64,000 bases of DNA from the NCBI RefSeq assembly GCF_029227915.1, contig NC_079883.1, positions 28,708,001-28,772,000 on the forward strand, given 5' to 3'. The notes beneath the pieces are model-generated. The model searched no databases. It had not been told where the DNA came from and was given only the letters and a program-made list of their open reading frames with translations. This DNA comes from Hydractinia symbiolongicarpus. Its lineage: Eukaryota; Cnidaria; Hydrozoa; Anthoathecata; Hydractiniidae. Below, in pieces: positions 12,701-22,740 of this stretch; within the stretch, counting starts at the first letter, position 1; each line of letters starts with the position of its first letter. Both the position numbers and the translations under genes were made by a program.

Positions 12701-15105
12701 GTTAATTTTTCCCCCTTTTAATTTTCTTGTGAAGTAGCTGGGTCACATTAATAATACAATTGACTTACCCAAAATTTTGTCACTTTTTTGTCTTGATTAA
12801 ATTTCTGGAAAATCGATAAAATCCATAACAGATAGCAATACATATACATTTTCCCTTTTATGTAAACTGAAATTATCTAACCCTGATGGCATTTGTTCTT
12901 AATGTACTAATGATAAAACATAAGATAAAACGCTTAGCTACTCAATTGAAAAGTAAGCAAAAGAAATTAAGACTGATCTTGGGAAAGTTTTACCTTCTTA
13001 ACCTTTTACTAAATCAGTTTGTTCCCTGAGTTTAATGTATGTCTTGTAGTGTCTAGATTATTCTTTTTCCATTTATATGCTTCTAGAAATTTCTGGTCAG
13101 TATTACTACAAGAGTTACGGGCACTTGCAGAAGGAAAAGAATTCGCTGACAGTTACTCACCCTACAAGTAAGTGACACCGTCGGGATTTTTCAGGAAAAG
13201 ACTATCTAATAATACAGTCATACGAAATCGAAAAAAAAAAATCCATTAATGTGTTTGGGAAGAGCGCGGTTGTATACCATATACTGGGTTTATATATTGA
13301 CTACCTGGACCAATAAAGGGAATGTTCATTAAGTAGCATAAAGTTATTTTCTTGCCCCGTGCGCTGAAGTGGATTGGTCTGTAGTTTCGCAGTGTTAGTT
13401 ATTGCATCTTTTGCATTCTGTTTATCTTGTGCATTCTGTCTACGTATCTTCAAAAATGTTGAAGTGTTTGTTGTATTTTGCCATGTGATGCTTTTTTGTG
13501 ATTTACAGAACGACTTATTTTTGCGAATATTTAAATGTTGGTAGAGGTCCAGGGATCAAACTCGATTTGATTTTGTGAGAATTTTCAAAACACACATTTG
13601 TATTTCAGTTGGGCTCTCACAGTGTTTGTCCTGATGAATATGTTCGCAATTATCGTTGTTTTGGTGAACATTCTGATTGGTCAGTTGAGTTTCCGTTACG
13701 AATCTGCTATGAACGATGCTACGCTGCAATTTGATATTGATAAAGCAAAAATGGTGACAAGCTTAGAAAGAAGTTGGTTTAAAACTTGGGTAAGTGTTTT
13801 TGTTTTCGTTTGTATTCACCAAAGTAAGTAAAGCTTCAAAATGCAACGTAGCTACATTAAATTGTGATTCCTTTGCCAATTATAACTTTGTCAATATAAC
13901 TTTCTCTGAATCTAATCCTCTTATTAATAGCCTGTTATCTTCAATCCGGTGTAGTTTTAATTTAATGAATTATAAAAAGCTAACATGATTTACGAGTAAT
14001 GCACGTGAAATCTTTATCTTTAGAACGATAGGATTAAACATTATGTGGATGGAGTGTATGTCAGTGACCAGGAAATGATTGCAGGTAAATTGTCAAAACT
14101 TGCTACACATTTATTGTTACTATGGTATTGACTACCTAGTCTCTTTCTTGAGGTAACGATCCAGACACATTTAAGTATGTTCATTGTTTCTTAATTTTTT
14201 TTTTTTTTTAATTCATTATCGGATATAAAAGCGAATTAAATTGTCTATAAGATAATATAAATATAAATTTAATATTTTTTTCTAGGTACGTTCTTGTTTT
14301 TTACTAAAAAGTTTCAGATCCAGACATTTTATTGACAAAAAAAATGTAGATTTATGGCTAACTGGAAAAAATAAATTTCATATTTCTATTGTCTTATAGA
14401 CAATTTAATTTACCAATAAATAACTTTTTAAAAAACCCAGAAGTTTTGTTAGTAATGAATATACTGAATATGTGTCTTAATTATTACAGTATCTTCAATC
14501 TGCAAAAAAATCTGCAAAGTTTCAGTAAAAAGACTTGTTTTGTTTGCTTGACTGTTAAAAGAAGTGTAAAGGACAGTGCGGTTGAAAATAGTGCGTAAAT
14601 TACTTCTAATTTTAAGAATAATTTAATGTTTTTACAACTCAGAAATTACTTTTAATTTATATTAGTTTCTGCAACCCTACTCAGGTTATGGGGGGAGAAG
14701 GTCACAAAGACCCTACTTTTGTGTTTTTAGTCCGAACCTCACTAAATTCACTTCATGATCACAGCCTTTTATGAAAGGCGGTAGAAGTGAAAAAACGTGT
14801 AGTTTTGTTGTTATTACCTACCACTAAGTGATCCTTTATGTATTAATTCTTTAACGCCATTTTTAATTCTGCGCCCACGCCTGATAGAGTTTTAAAATTT
14901 CCACGTAAATAAGTTGTTGCGTAAGTGTAATTTTTTATTTTTTAAAGATTTGCTGGAGGACTGGAACCGATTACAATCAGCGGAGGGCAAAAACACAGAA
15001 CAGGCTATCAGGTACTTGTTTAACATATATGACAAGTTGAATCGATTGATCCAACGTGCGAATGACGTTAAAGTTTTACCACAAGTCTTTCAACTGTGGT
15101 ATTAA
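3560..15105 (+). CDS. Ankyrin/TRP-type cation channel, 3' part of gene
   Basis: Twelve exons join with consistent GT-AG sites and phases into 677 codons plus TAA: 3560-3778, 7783-8153, 8476-8557, 9015-9311, 9920-9993, 10420-10602, 11331-11507, 11685-11834, 13087-13167, 13609-13789, 14024-14084, 14948-15105. Order of parts: N-terminal segment, ankyrin-like repeat (VLHIAA), pre-S1 linker with VLDSCV and HKWEKYGKRL, S1 to S6, then a short helical tail. The linker resembles TRPA-type channels in my memory of the family; the S6 motif NILIGQLS is a general TRP feature. Subfamily is therefore uncertain. The product should be a plasma-membrane tetrameric cation channel with a sensory or signalling role. 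No start codon was identified: the first exon found opens in mid-protein, so the 5' end lies upstream or in the 3559 bases before it. Confidence 0.85.
4938..5527 (+). mobile_element. piggyBac-like MITE, complete copy
   Basis: The element is bounded by TTAA at both ends (4938-4941 and 5524-5527). Inverted termini read TTAA-CCCTATTCGGTC on the left and GGACCTAGGG-TTAA on the right. TTAA targets followed by CCCT are the hallmark of piggyBac-type elements. Just inside each end lies a G-run/C-run hairpin built on 'ggcggattccgcccc' (left) and 'ggcgaaatccgcccc' (right). About 590 bp with no transposase frame, so it is non-autonomous. Related copies are at 22741-23586 and 34763-35438. Confidence 0.8.
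6240..6370 (+). repeat. 5' fragment of the TCTG-containing dispersed repeat
   Basis: 'tctctataaaaatacaaag', 'gtctgtctgtgacaggc' and 'gtgtatgtgttctttgaaat' parallel the start of the copies at 23706 and 46262. The rest of the element is missing or too diverged to follow. Confidence 0.5.
7783..8153 (+). CDS. TRP gene exon: ankyrin-like repeats
   Basis: 371 nt, phase 0 in and 2 out. It begins LSAFVKILLKEDYQG, passes through an Asp/Asn-rich loop, then has SVLHIAASKNLCEIASFFL, a canonical ankyrin helix pair with the LHIAA signature, followed by AVEYAMDHQKDEVCCIIMKA, a second, diverged repeat. The acidic loop between the two parts is unusual within an ankyrin stack. Confidence 0.85.
8476..8557 (+). 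CDS. TRP gene exon: linker after ankyrin repeats
   Basis: 82 nt, phase 2 in and 0 out, 27 full codons, containing RNLFIGNHGSPSRYKFGDII. Acceptor 'tgttttcag', donor 'aag|gtatat'. It connects the last ankyrin repeat to the pre-S1 region. Confidence 0.85.
9015..9311 (+). CDS. TRP gene exon: pre-S1 linker
   Basis: 297 nt, 99 codons, phase 0 to 0. Contains TVLCVLDSCVNPN, an acidic/basic stretch (EEREERGEEAW) and YNFFFEILDGD, ending PLQVIANNADNKNLQ. The VLDSC and aromatic strand pattern recalls the region before S1 in TRPA-type channels. Two other frames are open over the same stretch but do not match neighbouring exons. Confidence 0.88.
9920..9993 (+). CDS. TRP gene exon: HKW linker before S1
   Basis: 74 nt, phase 0 in and 2 out: DPIKHMAVRQLVRHKWEKYG then KRLI. 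The basic HKWxxYG pattern just before S1 is typical of TRPA- and TRPV-type channels. Acceptor 'gttttcctag', donor 'at|gttagt'. Confidence 0.88.
10420..10602 (+). CDS. TRP gene exon: S1 and S2
   Basis: 183 nt, phase 2 to 2. Two membrane segments: FGFYLLFLVLMSCALLLG (S1) and FFCEIGTLLFTAFYIFSE (S2), separated by a short polar loop. The S2 end continues into the next exon as CLKEFEIYIKDWYNFFD. Confidence 0.9.
10747..10845. repeat. 43-bp tandem repeat in a TRP intron
   Basis: About 2.3 copies of a unit containing 'cctaatgaactttataat' and then 'aatttaataatttaataa'; 'tcctaatgaactt' recurs every 43 bp. Confidence 0.8.
11331..11507 (+). CDS. TRP gene exon: S3 and S4
   Basis: 177 nt, phase 2 to 2. 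KDWYNFFDVFGLVSIVALIP is S3, and the following ATAAFFINFIRVFKYFPAFK is S4 with a sparse set of basic residues, as expected for a TRP rather than a voltage-gated channel. Confidence 0.9.
11685..11834 (+). CDS. TRP gene exon: S4-S5 linker and S5
   Basis: 150 nt, phase 2 to 2. KTFATIFYTDIRKFAVVF leads into the S5 helix VVLVAFAGSVFIALAA, then NAFDDNF, the start of the outer pore. Confidence 0.9.
11951..12047. mobile_element. Short hairpin/MITE-like element in a TRP intron
   Basis: The 19-bp ends TACAATAATAACCGATTAT and ATAATCGGTTGTTATTGTA are inverted repeats with one mismatch. The 97-bp unit holds further 'accgatta' direct repeats. It looks like a tiny inverted-repeat element; target duplications were not clear. 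Confidence 0.6.
13087..13167 (+). CDS. TRP gene exon: pore helix
   Basis: 81 nt, phase 2 to 2: NFWSVLLQELRALAEGKEF then ADSYSPY. This sits where the pore helix and filter should be but has no clear GD or GE(L/M) filter motif; the nearest acidic residues are in LAEGKEFAD. This is the most divergent part of the channel. Confidence 0.85.
13609..13789 (+). CDS. TRP gene exon: S6 and start of C-terminal tail
   Basis: 181 nt, phase 2 in and 0 out. WALTVFVLMNMFAIIVVLVN then ILIGQLSFRYE is S6 with the conserved N(I/L)LI turn. The helix continues into an amphipathic segment ending ERSWFKTW. Confidence 0.9.
14024..14084 (+). CDS. TRP gene exon: C-terminal tail
   Basis: 61 nt, phase 0 in and 1 out, NDRIKHYVDGVYVSDQEMIA. 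Acceptor 'tatctttag', donor 'gcag|gtaaat'. Kept because it links the two flanking exons in frame. Confidence 0.75.
14948..15105 (+). CDS. TRP gene last exon
   Basis: 158 nt including TAA at 15103-15105, phase 1 in. DLLEDWNRLQSAEG, then AIRYLFNIYDKLNRLIQRAN, is a predicted helix, possibly a C-terminal coiled coil for tetramer assembly. No clear poly(A) signal follows within several hundred bases. Confidence 0.85.
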
Positions 15106-16230
15106 CTTTAATCGGAGGGACAACTGCACGAATTTCGGGCTTTTTCACTAAACGTTTTCTCGTAAAACTTTTCGAAATTACTATTTGGAAAAGTTTAACT
15201 GTTGTCAACATTGTCGATTCCCAAAAGTTTATTCACTTAAGGTTTCAAGAGAAATAGTTTTATACTTTTAAAATCCAATGTTTAACATTTGAATCGCTAA
15301 ATTAATGTCGCTTCAAACTTAAAAAAGTTAATTCAATAACGACAGTGTCAGAAAAAGGCTTTTTCACCTTTTTTATCATTAACAATATCCGCCACTTTAT
15401 CTGTAAAATTAAATCACAAATCGCGAAAGTTTATTAATCAAAAACTTCGGCCTAATTTTAACTAGGCCAATACAAGTACAAAATTGTTGAACCAAAAACC
15501 ATTACAAACTTGTTAAGCATTGCAAAAAAACATTCATATTCCATAATTACGTTCTTTTTTATAATAATATCAAAATTCTAACTGGGCTAGTCTTTATTTT
15601 TATCCCTTTATCGTTCTGAACACCTATTGCTTTCAACTGAAATCTCGTGATATTCATTTAAAGAATATTCTTATAAAAAAAACGTGTAGTGTGTTTACAT
15701 ATTTGTTGTCGCATAGTAAAAAAATGTATTTTAATTTTCTAGGAAAATGGTTGAAAAGAGGATCTTAAAGAGAGATTAATTAGATGCTTGGTGATTTTTT
15801 GTATTATATATTGTAAATATACACGGCTCAATTTCATCACGAGAAGGGGATTGCGGGGATCAAAAATGTGTCAACTTTATTTGCATTTCTTTTTAGGGTG
15901 TCCACTTTGCCAGAAAGTGTAGGAATTTTAAAAATATAAGCAAAATGTCATAAGATTGTCAGGAAAGTTTGGTCTTTATGAATGTCTGAAAAAGGTCATC
16001 AATTTCAGTAGTATTGGATCCCTGTGAAACAGTTGGAAAGTGAAGAAAAATGTTAGGAATGTCACGAAAATAAAAAGTTATTATTAAGTGGACTTAATAA
16101 TAAGATTTTTTTTACTATTATTATTATGTCTGATTTGTAGATTTTTAATTTTTTGTATCATAAGCTTTTCTATTAGTCATTTTGTAAGCTAGATAATTTT
16201 AAGATTTTTTGTATTTAAATATGTGCAATA
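15106..16230. other. AT-rich sequence downstream of the TRP gene
   Basis: Nothing coding or repetitive is recognisable. It probably includes the TRP 3' UTR, but no AATAAA is well placed near the stop; 'aaaataaaaag' near 16067 is almost 1 kb away. Confidence 0.5.
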
Positions 16231-16233
16231 GTG

Positions 16234-16820
16234 GAGAAAAACATGAACTTTTTACCTGGTGGAAAACACATGAACTTTTTACCTGGTGGAAAACACGTGA
16301 AAAACACGTGATCTTTTTACCTGGTGGAAAACACACGAACTTTTTACCTGGTGGAAAACACGTGGAAAACACGTGAACTTTTTACCTGGTCGAAAACACA
16401 TGATCTTTTTACCTGGTGGAAAACACATGAAATTTTTACCTGGTGGAAAACACGTGATCTTTTTACCTGGTGGAAAACACGTGATCTTTTTACCTGGTGG
16501 AAAACACATGATCTTTTTACCTGGTGGAAAACACATGATCTTTTTACCTGGTGGAAAACACATGATCTTTTTACCTGGTGGAAAACACGTGATCTTTTTA
16601 CCTGGTGGAAAACACGTGATCTTTTTACCTGGTGGAAAACACATGATCTTTTTACCTGGTGGAAAACACATGAAATTTTTACCTGGTGGAAAACACGTGA
16701 TCTTTTTACCTGGTGGAAAACACGTGATCTTTTTACCTGGTGGAAAACACATGATCTTTTTACCTGGTGGAAAACACATGATCTTTTTACCTGGTGGAAA
16801 ACACATGATCTTTTTACCTG
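16234..16820. repeat. 27-bp E-box minisatellite, about 21 units
   Basis: The unit is roughly 'ggtggaaaacac(a/g)tgatc' plus 'tttttacct', 27 bp, so all frames stay open and give false 9-residue protein repeats on both strands. Nearly every unit has a CACGTG or CACATG E-box core. Variants marked by 'gaaattt' recur nine units apart (243 bp), showing a higher-order repeat. Two units near 16298 and 16360 are shortened versions with two adjacent CACGTG cores. Confidence 0.95.
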
Positions 16821-19187
16821 GATGTTCTTTTCTATGCCGCTGTTTTGACCATTTACCTTTTAGGTATTTCGCAAAAAGTAATTTGTGCAAATGAATTATC
16901 TGCTTGTGTCGGGAAAGCTTTTGTGAAGTAGTGAGTTTGTAACGTTGTAATAACCCGAATTTTACCCTGCAATTGTGAACAAAAATATTGAGCAGCTAAG
17001 GGTGTTTTTTACTCATTATCCAAATATGGACAAAACAGTCAACCTGTCAATGCTCTGCAGCCGGCAGGGTGAAAAGTCGCTACTTTTGAACACACGTAGG
17101 TTGCTAGTCATATTCTTTAGTACGCCCACACGCAGAAATAATTCAGGTCGGGGACCACGAAGGCCCCGAAATTCCTGATTAATGGCCTTGTTGACGTCAG
17201 CAACAATTACCACATTTTAAGAATTTCGTGTTTACCAGTCCTAAGTCCACTAAGGACTAAGCGAGCTCGGTGTTTTACGTTACAGATACGTGCGGCAAGT
17301 TTGTTTTGATTCCTCTGATACGCAACACACAAACTGCTCGCATATATTGCCCAGGATTGTTTTCTAAATGAATAAATATGCAATCATGTTATTTAGGCTG
17401 CTGTTTACTTGAAGAAATTCAAGCAATTTAGTTATGTGTAATTTACCGAATTGATTGGCCAGCAAGCACTGGGTTGCAAAACTTGTAGCTAGGGGAAACT
17501 TGGAAATTGGTAAATGATTTGCCCCCCCCCCCCTCCCCCCCCCTCTGACCATAGTACTTCATTGGTTCTCTAAGGTGCAAATACGGCTACATAACTTTCA
17601 AATGGTCGTGTCATTCTAGGTGCCTGATTGAAAGTAGCTAGCAAAAATTTAACTTCATATTAAAATTTACATTTTTTATTCATTTTGGCTAAACTTTAGA
17701 ATTCTTATTTACTGTAAGTTCATATCTGTGTCTGCATTATTGCTTTTATGATGACCAAGATTTTGCCGTACGAATCCCAAAGTTGCTTTTTTATTATTTT
17801 TTTGCACAAAATTTATTTAAACAATTTATTTTAACTGAAACTGAATTCGTATATGGTGGACTCACTGTTTGCAGTTGTATTGGGTGAAAAGGGTTTCAAA
17901 AAAGAATTTGCTTTAGAAGACTTTTTTGCTTTTACATTTTGTGGCCTTAACATTTCCAAACGGCCACTCATTACTGATAAATTCTGCTTTTTCTTTTCCT
18001 AATGACATGTTTATAAAACGCCTTACAGCTTTTTTATTTTTTACTCAACAAGCTCACATTTTATTGCACACACAGATGTACAAAAGCAAGTTGTTTTTGT
18101 TTAAAACATAAATAATCCAAATATTTTGTCACAAGCATTATGCTGGTTTGAAAACTGAAATCGACAAGTCCACATGTGATATTATTTGTCGATTCAAATC
18201 ATGTATCACTTAATAGTTTAGAAAAAATTGGTACACCAACAGCAAAGCATTGCTACCTTAATAGAAAAAAATGTTTGAGGAATAATTTTCTGAGGAAATT
18301 ATTTTGAAGATTTTTGGACCAAAATTAGTTCCATAAAGTCGCACTGTTTAGAGCTCATCAAAATTCTGCTGCTGGTTCAAAAAAAAAAACGATTTTTAAT
18401 TGATATATACATCTATATATTGTTATCATTCTGCTTAGCAAATATTTGAAATGTCAAACTAGCTAACCGTGAAGATTAATTTATTATTCTCATAAGAGCA
18501 TCCAATCACAAAATATATCACAAAAAGATATTCTTTGCAACTAAACTTTTCGTTTACTGGCATAGTTTTAGGTTGAATCTTATCTGACCTATTTCTGAAG
18601 TTAGAATAGGTTTTAAAATTTTCTAAACCTTTATCTTAGTCCAAATTGATATGCTGCCAAAAACGGCTTATCGGTGTCTCTGAAATGGCTAAATTTTGAA
18701 ACTCAGAAAGTATGATGATAATAGAACTATTTGTTGGCTGAATTTCATCAAACCAATCTAAAACTATATCATACTAAATCTTAAGTCATATTTTAAATTT
18801 TACTGAAGTTATGGGACGCTATATATTAACTATATACTCGGTTTAGACTTTATTTGTTACTTTGTTATGTTCACTGCTTTGTAATTAGTATTAAAACTCT
18901 CGATATCACAGTGTTTAGCTGTTCAATATCTACCACTATCTTCAGTACATCCTGGATTTAAACACATGCCAGATTGAGCGCTCAATCAAAGTGTGACTTA
19001 AAATTTGATTGAGTTCGATTTTCTGAAATTTCTTCATAGCGTGTTAAAAAAGGCCTAGCAAGAATCATTTTAAGAAATTTTACCTAGCTTTTCTCTTCCT
19101 TAAAATTGCTGTGTTACGCCTCGTGTAAAATTATCATTTATCGGATTGGTCTAAAAGTGCTCCATAACAAGTTTCAAGTCAATACTT
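16821..19187. other. Intergenic sequence without recognised genes
   Basis: Short open frames occur (for example 16975-17178) but none shows family motifs or matching splice sites. A C-run at 17522-17544 followed by 'gaccatagtac' resembles the terminal C-run of the piggyBac-like MITE and may be a fragment. Confidence 0.5.
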
Positions 19188-19266
19188 TTTTACCGAAGTT
19201 ATTGCACTTTGAATTTTCTTGAATTATGCCGGGTAAATGTGCAGTCAATGATAAAATGGCTCTGAC
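19188..19266 (+). repeat. 79-bp direct repeat, copy 1
   Basis: Runs from 'ttttaccgaagttattgcac' to 'aaaatggctctgac'. Copy 2 is at 19608-19686, 420 bp away, with about two differences. The near identity points to a recent local duplication or an element with direct-repeat ends. Confidence 0.85.
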
Positions 19267-19607
19267 TAATTTATTTATTTTTCAACAAAACATTTCGAAG
19301 AGATTCTTTGAGTACGCTCCGTAAATTTACGTGTTGGCAGCAGAAACGGGTTTCGGCATCACGGGAAACGAACAATATTGTTATTAAACCGACACCAGGT
19401 AGTTTGTCTGTTGAAAGATATTGATAAATCATTTATAAGACGTTTTATAGAAGTTGTTTTTTAATGATCTAAAAAGAGCCACATAAATAGCCTTATTCTT
19501 TTCTTACAAATCCTTTGAAATGCAATGACGTGAAATGCAATAACTGTAGTATCAAAAATAAATAAATAAATAAATTAATTAATTAATAAACGTTCAACAC
19601 AATACCA

Positions 19608-19686
19608 TTTTACCGAAGTTATTGCACTTTGAATTTTCTTGAATTAGGCCGGGTAAATGTGCAGTCAATTATAAAATGGCTCTGAC
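19608..19686 (+). repeat. 79-bp direct repeat, copy 2
   Basis: Partner of 19188-19266. The sequence between the copies includes a short (AAAT)n/(AATT)n tract near 19558-19590. Confidence 0.85.
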
Positions 19687-20144
19687 GGTTAACCTACTGG
19701 CTTTTTATATCTTTTATAGTAACCAAATCATATAAAGTAATAAAACATACCCACTAATAACAACCTGATATAATTTACAACGTAATGATACATGTATTTT
19801 GTAAAAAAACATTATTGATATTTTGTGCAAAATTATTTTGTCTATAAAGGACAGGGGCGACACTAGGTCTCTCGGCTAGTAATTCGTGTGAGGCCATTCT
19901 TTGCATAAAGCTGCAAATTAAACCTGGCCACTTGGAAACAAGTTGAGTTTCTTTCTTTTGTTCTTATCTTGATAGTTTGCTAGGTATAGTGTGCTAGCTA
20001 GCTACTTTTCTAGTTTTATTAAACATTCCCACCTATTGAAATATTGTCATGTAAGCAGTATTACTGTATGATGTCTTATTTTATACTCCCATTGCTTAGT
20101 AATACTTTTTATTAAATTTTTCACTTTGAAAAAACATGATACTG

Positions 20145-20390
20145 ATACAGCTCCTCCGCCATTTTAATACGAACAGCTTCCCCCTGTTCGTCATAGACTC
20201 GCTGCCTTGCCAAAATGTTTTTTATGACGCAATAATTATGCGATATATGCGCGCCAATCAGGTTTCATATCGGACCAGCCTCCTTCAGGGCCATGTTCAT
20301 ATCGCCGTCCAGGGGTCAGAAAAGATACAAGATGCCCTGGGGACGAGGTTGCCTCTTGTTGTCTCTGTGCCCTCGTTATAACAAACTTAC
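20145..20390. repeat. Probable dispersed repeat, GC-richer island
   Basis: Base composition rises sharply compared with the flanks. It ends with 'agatgccctggggacgaggt', a motif I associate with repeats in cnidarian genomes; this is memory and not a search. The open frame here (20136-20381) shows no protein family signature. Confidence 0.35.
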
Positions 20391-21153
20391 CGATATTTAA
20401 TATATTTCACAGATTGTAGCTTTTTACCGTCAAAAAGAATACTGAAGGAAATTTTTTTTTTAAAAAAATAAAAATACAAAAAGTATTAAATTCATCAAAA
20501 AATATTAATTATTCATAAACAGGTTGTCTAGACGTCTATGTGGTTCTACTTTCTTGACCTTTTAAGTGGTCCATTTATCACAAACACGCCATTCTTCAGA
20601 TATTGATTGAGCTTATTGAATCGTTTCGTATTCCCTTTTAAGGTGTTTTTTCATCTATTGTGATATTAGACCAACATGGTACTAATGGAAAAATCAGTGA
20701 AGGCAGAAATTTATCATCTTTTTTTAACTAGTTGCAAGGGCGCGTTTTGTGATAAAAACGGCTCGTTTTGTAATAAAATATTGGCTTGTGTAATAAAGCG
20801 GATTAGTTATTCCTGAGTAAAATTTTACTTGGAGAGAACACACAAATGTTTTAAAAGAAAAAGTCGCAAAGAATATTGACATCTTTTTTAAAACTAAATC
20901 TTTACTAGATAGAACTGATAGAATACACTCGTCAAAAAGTTTTATTGCAAAAAAATCAATGTGCGTAATCCATACACACATTTATAAGACTTTTATTTGT
21001 ATATTTAAACTTGAAAACAATGATACTGTATTTAAAATAATGTTTCGAAAGATCACCATAAGTATCCTTTCTGATTCTCATTTATCAGTTTTTTAAACCC
21101 AGAATTACCTATACAATTGCTAAGTTTTCAATTACTACTAAAATACCTTAACT

Positions 21154-22424
21154 ATGGAATTTGTTGACAAACAGAAACTATTAACTACAGACAATGAACT
21201 TAGCTTTTTTAGATCACTCTACAGTTCAATTGCCTTAGATAGAAAGTGGGCTGTCTTTCAAATTCTTGCTAAGCATCACCAGTCTGCTACAGACATGGTA
21301 ATTCCGTTTTCTTTCATTTAACCCGTATCTAGGGGCAAGGATTTATGGCTATATCAGCTCTTAAACAATCGTATAACCCTACAGTTTCTGAAAAATCGCG
21401 TGTCAAAAATTTAATTTTCGTGTGTTATTGTTTTATGCATATTTTTACTAAATTAACACGCAAACAACAATCATACATATTAAAACAATATCTTCTAAAA
21501 GTTCTAACAAGTTGATTATTAGTAAGAACCTAGCTAGCTACCAGTATACACCTAGGAAAACAGCAGTATCTGCATATCAGAGTAATATTTAGGTGAAAAC
21601 ATTACGAAACCGGCCTCCCTCAAAATTTAAAAAAAAAAGGAAAATACAGGACTATGTTCATTTTCAAGAACATTCTAGCGCCTAGATTGGCGCGCTAAAT
21701 ACTTCATAATTTTAACTCATCAGTTTTTAAAGCACCAATTTGTTTCTATTAGCGTGCCGACCGCACTCTTCCCGGAAAAATTAAACATGAAAAAAAGATT
21801 AAACCAAAAATTTACAGATTAAACATACTTTTTCGGGACCACACAGAAATTTCGGAGTTGAACAAAATATAACAAATAACTATATCATTAAACACGTATT
21901 GAAGGATTGAATTTGATATGAATTATTGCATGAATAATAAGGGATTGAATATAAAATATTTACTAAATTAAATACATTCACGATGCATTGAATAATACAG
22001 GCATAACATGGCGTCTTTCTTATTTGGCGCACTTACAAATTTGCGTAAATTTATTCTATTATACGGAAATTTATTCTTTACGCAAATTCAATTTCAACTT
22101 TGTCAGCTTCCTTTGCTTCCCTCTTTTAAACTCTCCAAAGCGCAATTTTTTGCTTAGCTATTCTCCATCCGTGACTATTAATAGGATGAACTCTATCGAA
22201 CAATCTGTTGATCTCTTTCAAATAAACGCTTTATAGTTTGCTCGCATTGTGTTTTTCGTAGGGGCGTCAAAGGTTAGAGGCAGAAATTCTTCCAGGTATA
22301 TCCCTTGACATAGTAATTCCAACTTTTAACATCGACACTTTTATCGATTTGGTGCCATACAGCGAATATAAAGCGTTTAAAATATTTTATACCAGGAAAG
22401 CCACCTAAACAAAAAAAATTGTAA
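21154..22424 (+). CDS. Small three-exon gene, unknown function
   Basis: Exons 21154-21297, 22262-22295 and 22396-22424 join in frame to 68 codons plus TAA. Exon 1 begins MEFVDKQKLLTTDNELSFF and contains SIALDRKWAVFQILAKHH; exon 2 is GRQRLEAEILP; exon 3 is KPPKQKKL then stop. Splice sites are good (atg|gtaatt, ttttcgtag, ccag|gtatat, tttataccag) and an AATAAA lies at 22525-22530. The protein is soluble, probably helical, with a basic Lys/Pro tail that could target it to the nucleus. I do not recognise the family. All exons are too short to stand out as ORFs. The main doubt is whether exon 3 is real. Confidence 0.55.
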
Positions 22425-22524
22425 CCTACTCACCCGCATATAAGCCCACCATGTTTAAAAGCCCATGGGCTTACACCCAAGTTTTGGCCCAATAGACCTT
22501 TATCCAGGAGACTCAATTTAGGAA

Positions 22525-22530
22525 AATAAA
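22525..22530 (+). promoter_or_regulatory. Poly(A) signal AATAAA
   Basis: About 100 bp after the stop of the small gene ending at 22424, a plausible distance for its poly(A) signal. Confidence 0.45.
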
Positions 22531-22740
22531 GAAGTGAGAATTGTATTTAGTTAAACAATTTTTTATTTTATACAAATATCTTTTAATACATTCTTGTCCT
22601 TTAATAACTTATTTATACGGGAACCCCAAACCATTCCATCTTTTGTTTTAACTTTTTCCACAAACAATAGCTCTCGTTTCCCCTAAGTATAACACACAGA
22701 AGCAACAACGCGCAACTTCCCTCGGAACTTGACCAACAAT

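Noticed and set aside
16234-16820. Possible CRISPR-like array
   Set aside because: The units are contiguous with no variable spacers, and the genome is eukaryotic.
16279-16894. Open frames of about 170-200 codons with a 9-residue repeat
   Set aside because: The 27-bp minisatellite keeps several frames open on both strands; this is an artefact and not a repeat protein.
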